From an uncultured Pelagibacteraceae bacterium (GTDB lineage: Bacteria > Pseudomonadota > Alphaproteobacteria > Pelagibacterales > Pelagibacteraceae): a stretch of DNA of 64,000 bases. Made by a program: the position numbers and the translations under genes. The stretch covers positions 22,631 through 86,630 of the forward strand of contig CACOLY010000002.1 in the NCBI GenBank assembly GCA_902628195.1. Reading direction: 5' to 3'. The stretch's first letter is position 1. Each line of letters opens with the position of its first letter. Below are positions 63,286-64,000 of the stretch, piece by piece. The notes under the pieces are model-generated. The model had not been told where the DNA came from. It was given only the letters and a program-made list of their open reading frames with translations, and did not search any database.

Positions 63286-64000
63286 CGCCAGTTTCAGTAA
63301 CATCAGTACCTTTAGTTTCACCTTCTTTACTTAACCGTAGGCCAATAGTTGCTTTAATTAGGCTAAACAAAATGTAAGCCACAATGAAAACAAATATATT
63401 TACTGATAATACACCTATTAACTGTGTGCTAAAATTTGCACCAGTGTTAGTTGCAGGCACAATTAAAGTCCCCCAAATACCGGCAAATAAGTGAGCGGGT
63501 ATAGCACCTACTACATCATCAATTTGTAATGAAAATAATAGTTTAGTACCATAAACCACAATTAATCCACCTACTGCACCAATTAAAATAGCTGCAAAAG
63601 GTGATGGTAATAATGGTTCAGCTGTTATAGCAACTAATCCACCAATACATCCATTTAACATTTGTATTACATCTGTCTTACCAAAATGTAATCTCGTGAT
63701 AGTCGCAGCACCAAGTACTCCACCAGCACCAGCTAAAAATGTATTAATAAATATTTTGGATACAGCTATTGCATCAGCAACAGTTCCCATAGCTAATTGT
63801 GAACCACCATTAAATCCAAACCAACCTAACCATAAAATAAATACTCCAATTGTAACTAATGGTATTGAAGAAGCAGCAAATGGTTTTAGTGGAGCTGGGG
63901 CACCAGACTTCGTAAATCTTCCAAGTCTAGGACCTATTATCATTGCACCAGCTAAAGCAGCCGCACCACCAGTTGAGTGAACTAAGGTCGAACCAGCAAA
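63260..64000 (-). CDS. amt: Ammonium transporter (5' partial)
   Basis: Membrane channel for ammonium uptake; the N-terminal part lies beyond the window. The frame stays open to base 64000 (19 codons beyond the track's Met), reading FAGSTLVHSTGG, an Amt landmark. Further signatures: LGWFGFNGGSQLAMG, HFGKTDVIQMLNGCIGGLVAITA, and DDVVGAIPAHLFAGIWGTL with the pore His. About 247 residues and six to seven helices are visible. No glnK/glnB is visible, and the 3' side carries an unusual structured region. Confidence 0.95.
   Translation of the reverse strand, partial: FAGSTLVHSTGGAAALAGAMIIGPRLGRFTKSGAPAPLKPFAASSIPLVTIGVFILWLGWFGFNGGSQLAMGTVADAIAVSKIFINTFLAGAGGVLGAATITRLHFGKTDVIQMLNGCIGGLVAITAEPLLPSPFAAILIGAVGGLIVVYGTKLLFSLQIDDVVGAIPAHLFAGIWGTLIVPATNTGANFSTQLIGVLSVNIFVFIVAYILFSLIKATIGLRLSKEGETKGTDVTETGVIAYAIRD

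Noticed and set aside
1-64000. CRISPR arrays, insertion sequences, prophage genes, integrase/attachment sites
   Set aside because: No regularly spaced repeats, transposase-like or integrase-like ORFs were seen; the tRNA genes have no duplicated 3' ends nearby.

Overview
The window is very AT-rich and gene-dense. It comes from a streamlined alphaproteobacterium, most likely of the SAR11 clade (Pelagibacterales). The evidence is Lys/Asn/Ile-rich proteins, start/stop overlaps of 1-24 bp almost throughout, and several classic alphaproteobacterial gene blocks in their usual places (trpEGDC-lexA, rpsB-tsf-frr...bamA-lpx, dnaE-lolDC-proS-DUF1467-rnj-coaX-birA-nuoN..A, tRNA-Asp/tRNA-Val-lon-clpX-clpP-tig). 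No insertion sequence, prophage, CRISPR array or rRNA was found. No stretch longer than 300 bases lacks a gene. The longest gaps are 42816-43022 (before nuoA), 63103-63259 (after amt), 57750-57882 and 18983-19111.

Layout. Positions 1-7318 (+): a 5'-truncated PpiD-like periplasmic chaperone, the trpE-trpG-trpD-trpC operon, lexA with its own SOS box, and gltX. Positions 7295-18982 (-): an envelope and translation block whose transcription order is rpsB, tsf, frr, uppS, cdsA, dxr, bamA, skp, fabZ, lpxD, lpxA, lpxI, lpxB. It covers ribosome assembly and recycling, undecaprenyl and isoprenoid supply, phospholipid precursors, outer-membrane protein assembly and lipid A synthesis. Positions 19112-28955 (-): dnaE, lolD, lolC/E, proS, a DUF1467 protein, RNase J, type III pantothenate kinase and a minimal biotin-protein ligase. 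Positions 28955-42815 (-): all 14 genes of respiratory complex I (nuoA-N). Positions 43023-49219 (-): tRNA-Asp, tRNA-Val, the proteostasis genes lon, clpX, clpP and tig, and tRNA-Leu.

Positions 49308-52413 hold small and accessory genes: a DUF1289 protein, three short ORFs missing from the ORF track, a histidine phosphatase, a family-5-type uracil-DNA glycosylase, a YbgC thioesterase and a DUF3047 protein. Positions 52403-61626 look like an uptake-and-oxidation module: SDR dehydrogenase, NCS1 permease and a TRAP transporter (DctM/Q/P) on one strand, then a divergent GMC oxidoreductase, YjbE/TerC membrane protein, second SDR and M23 peptidase on the other. Positions 61631-64000 hold two methyltransferase-like genes and the 3' part of an ammonium transporter gene (amt).

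The most interesting non-coding signals are: (i) a possible H-type pseudoknot in the rpsB leader that buries the ribosome-binding site; (ii) a set of mutually exclusive pairings plus a terminator between amt and the next gene, overlapped on the other strand by a 25-codon ORF with a perfect AGGAGG; (iii) a LexA box lying on the lexA promoter; (iv) an intrinsic-terminator-like hairpin between dctP and dctQM; and (v) a Fur-like palindrome upstream of nuoA. Several genes usual at these conserved junctions (moaC/moeA, pyrH, rseP, hupB) are missing here, which fits genome streamlining or relocation. All functional calls come from motif recognition and synteny; no database search was run.
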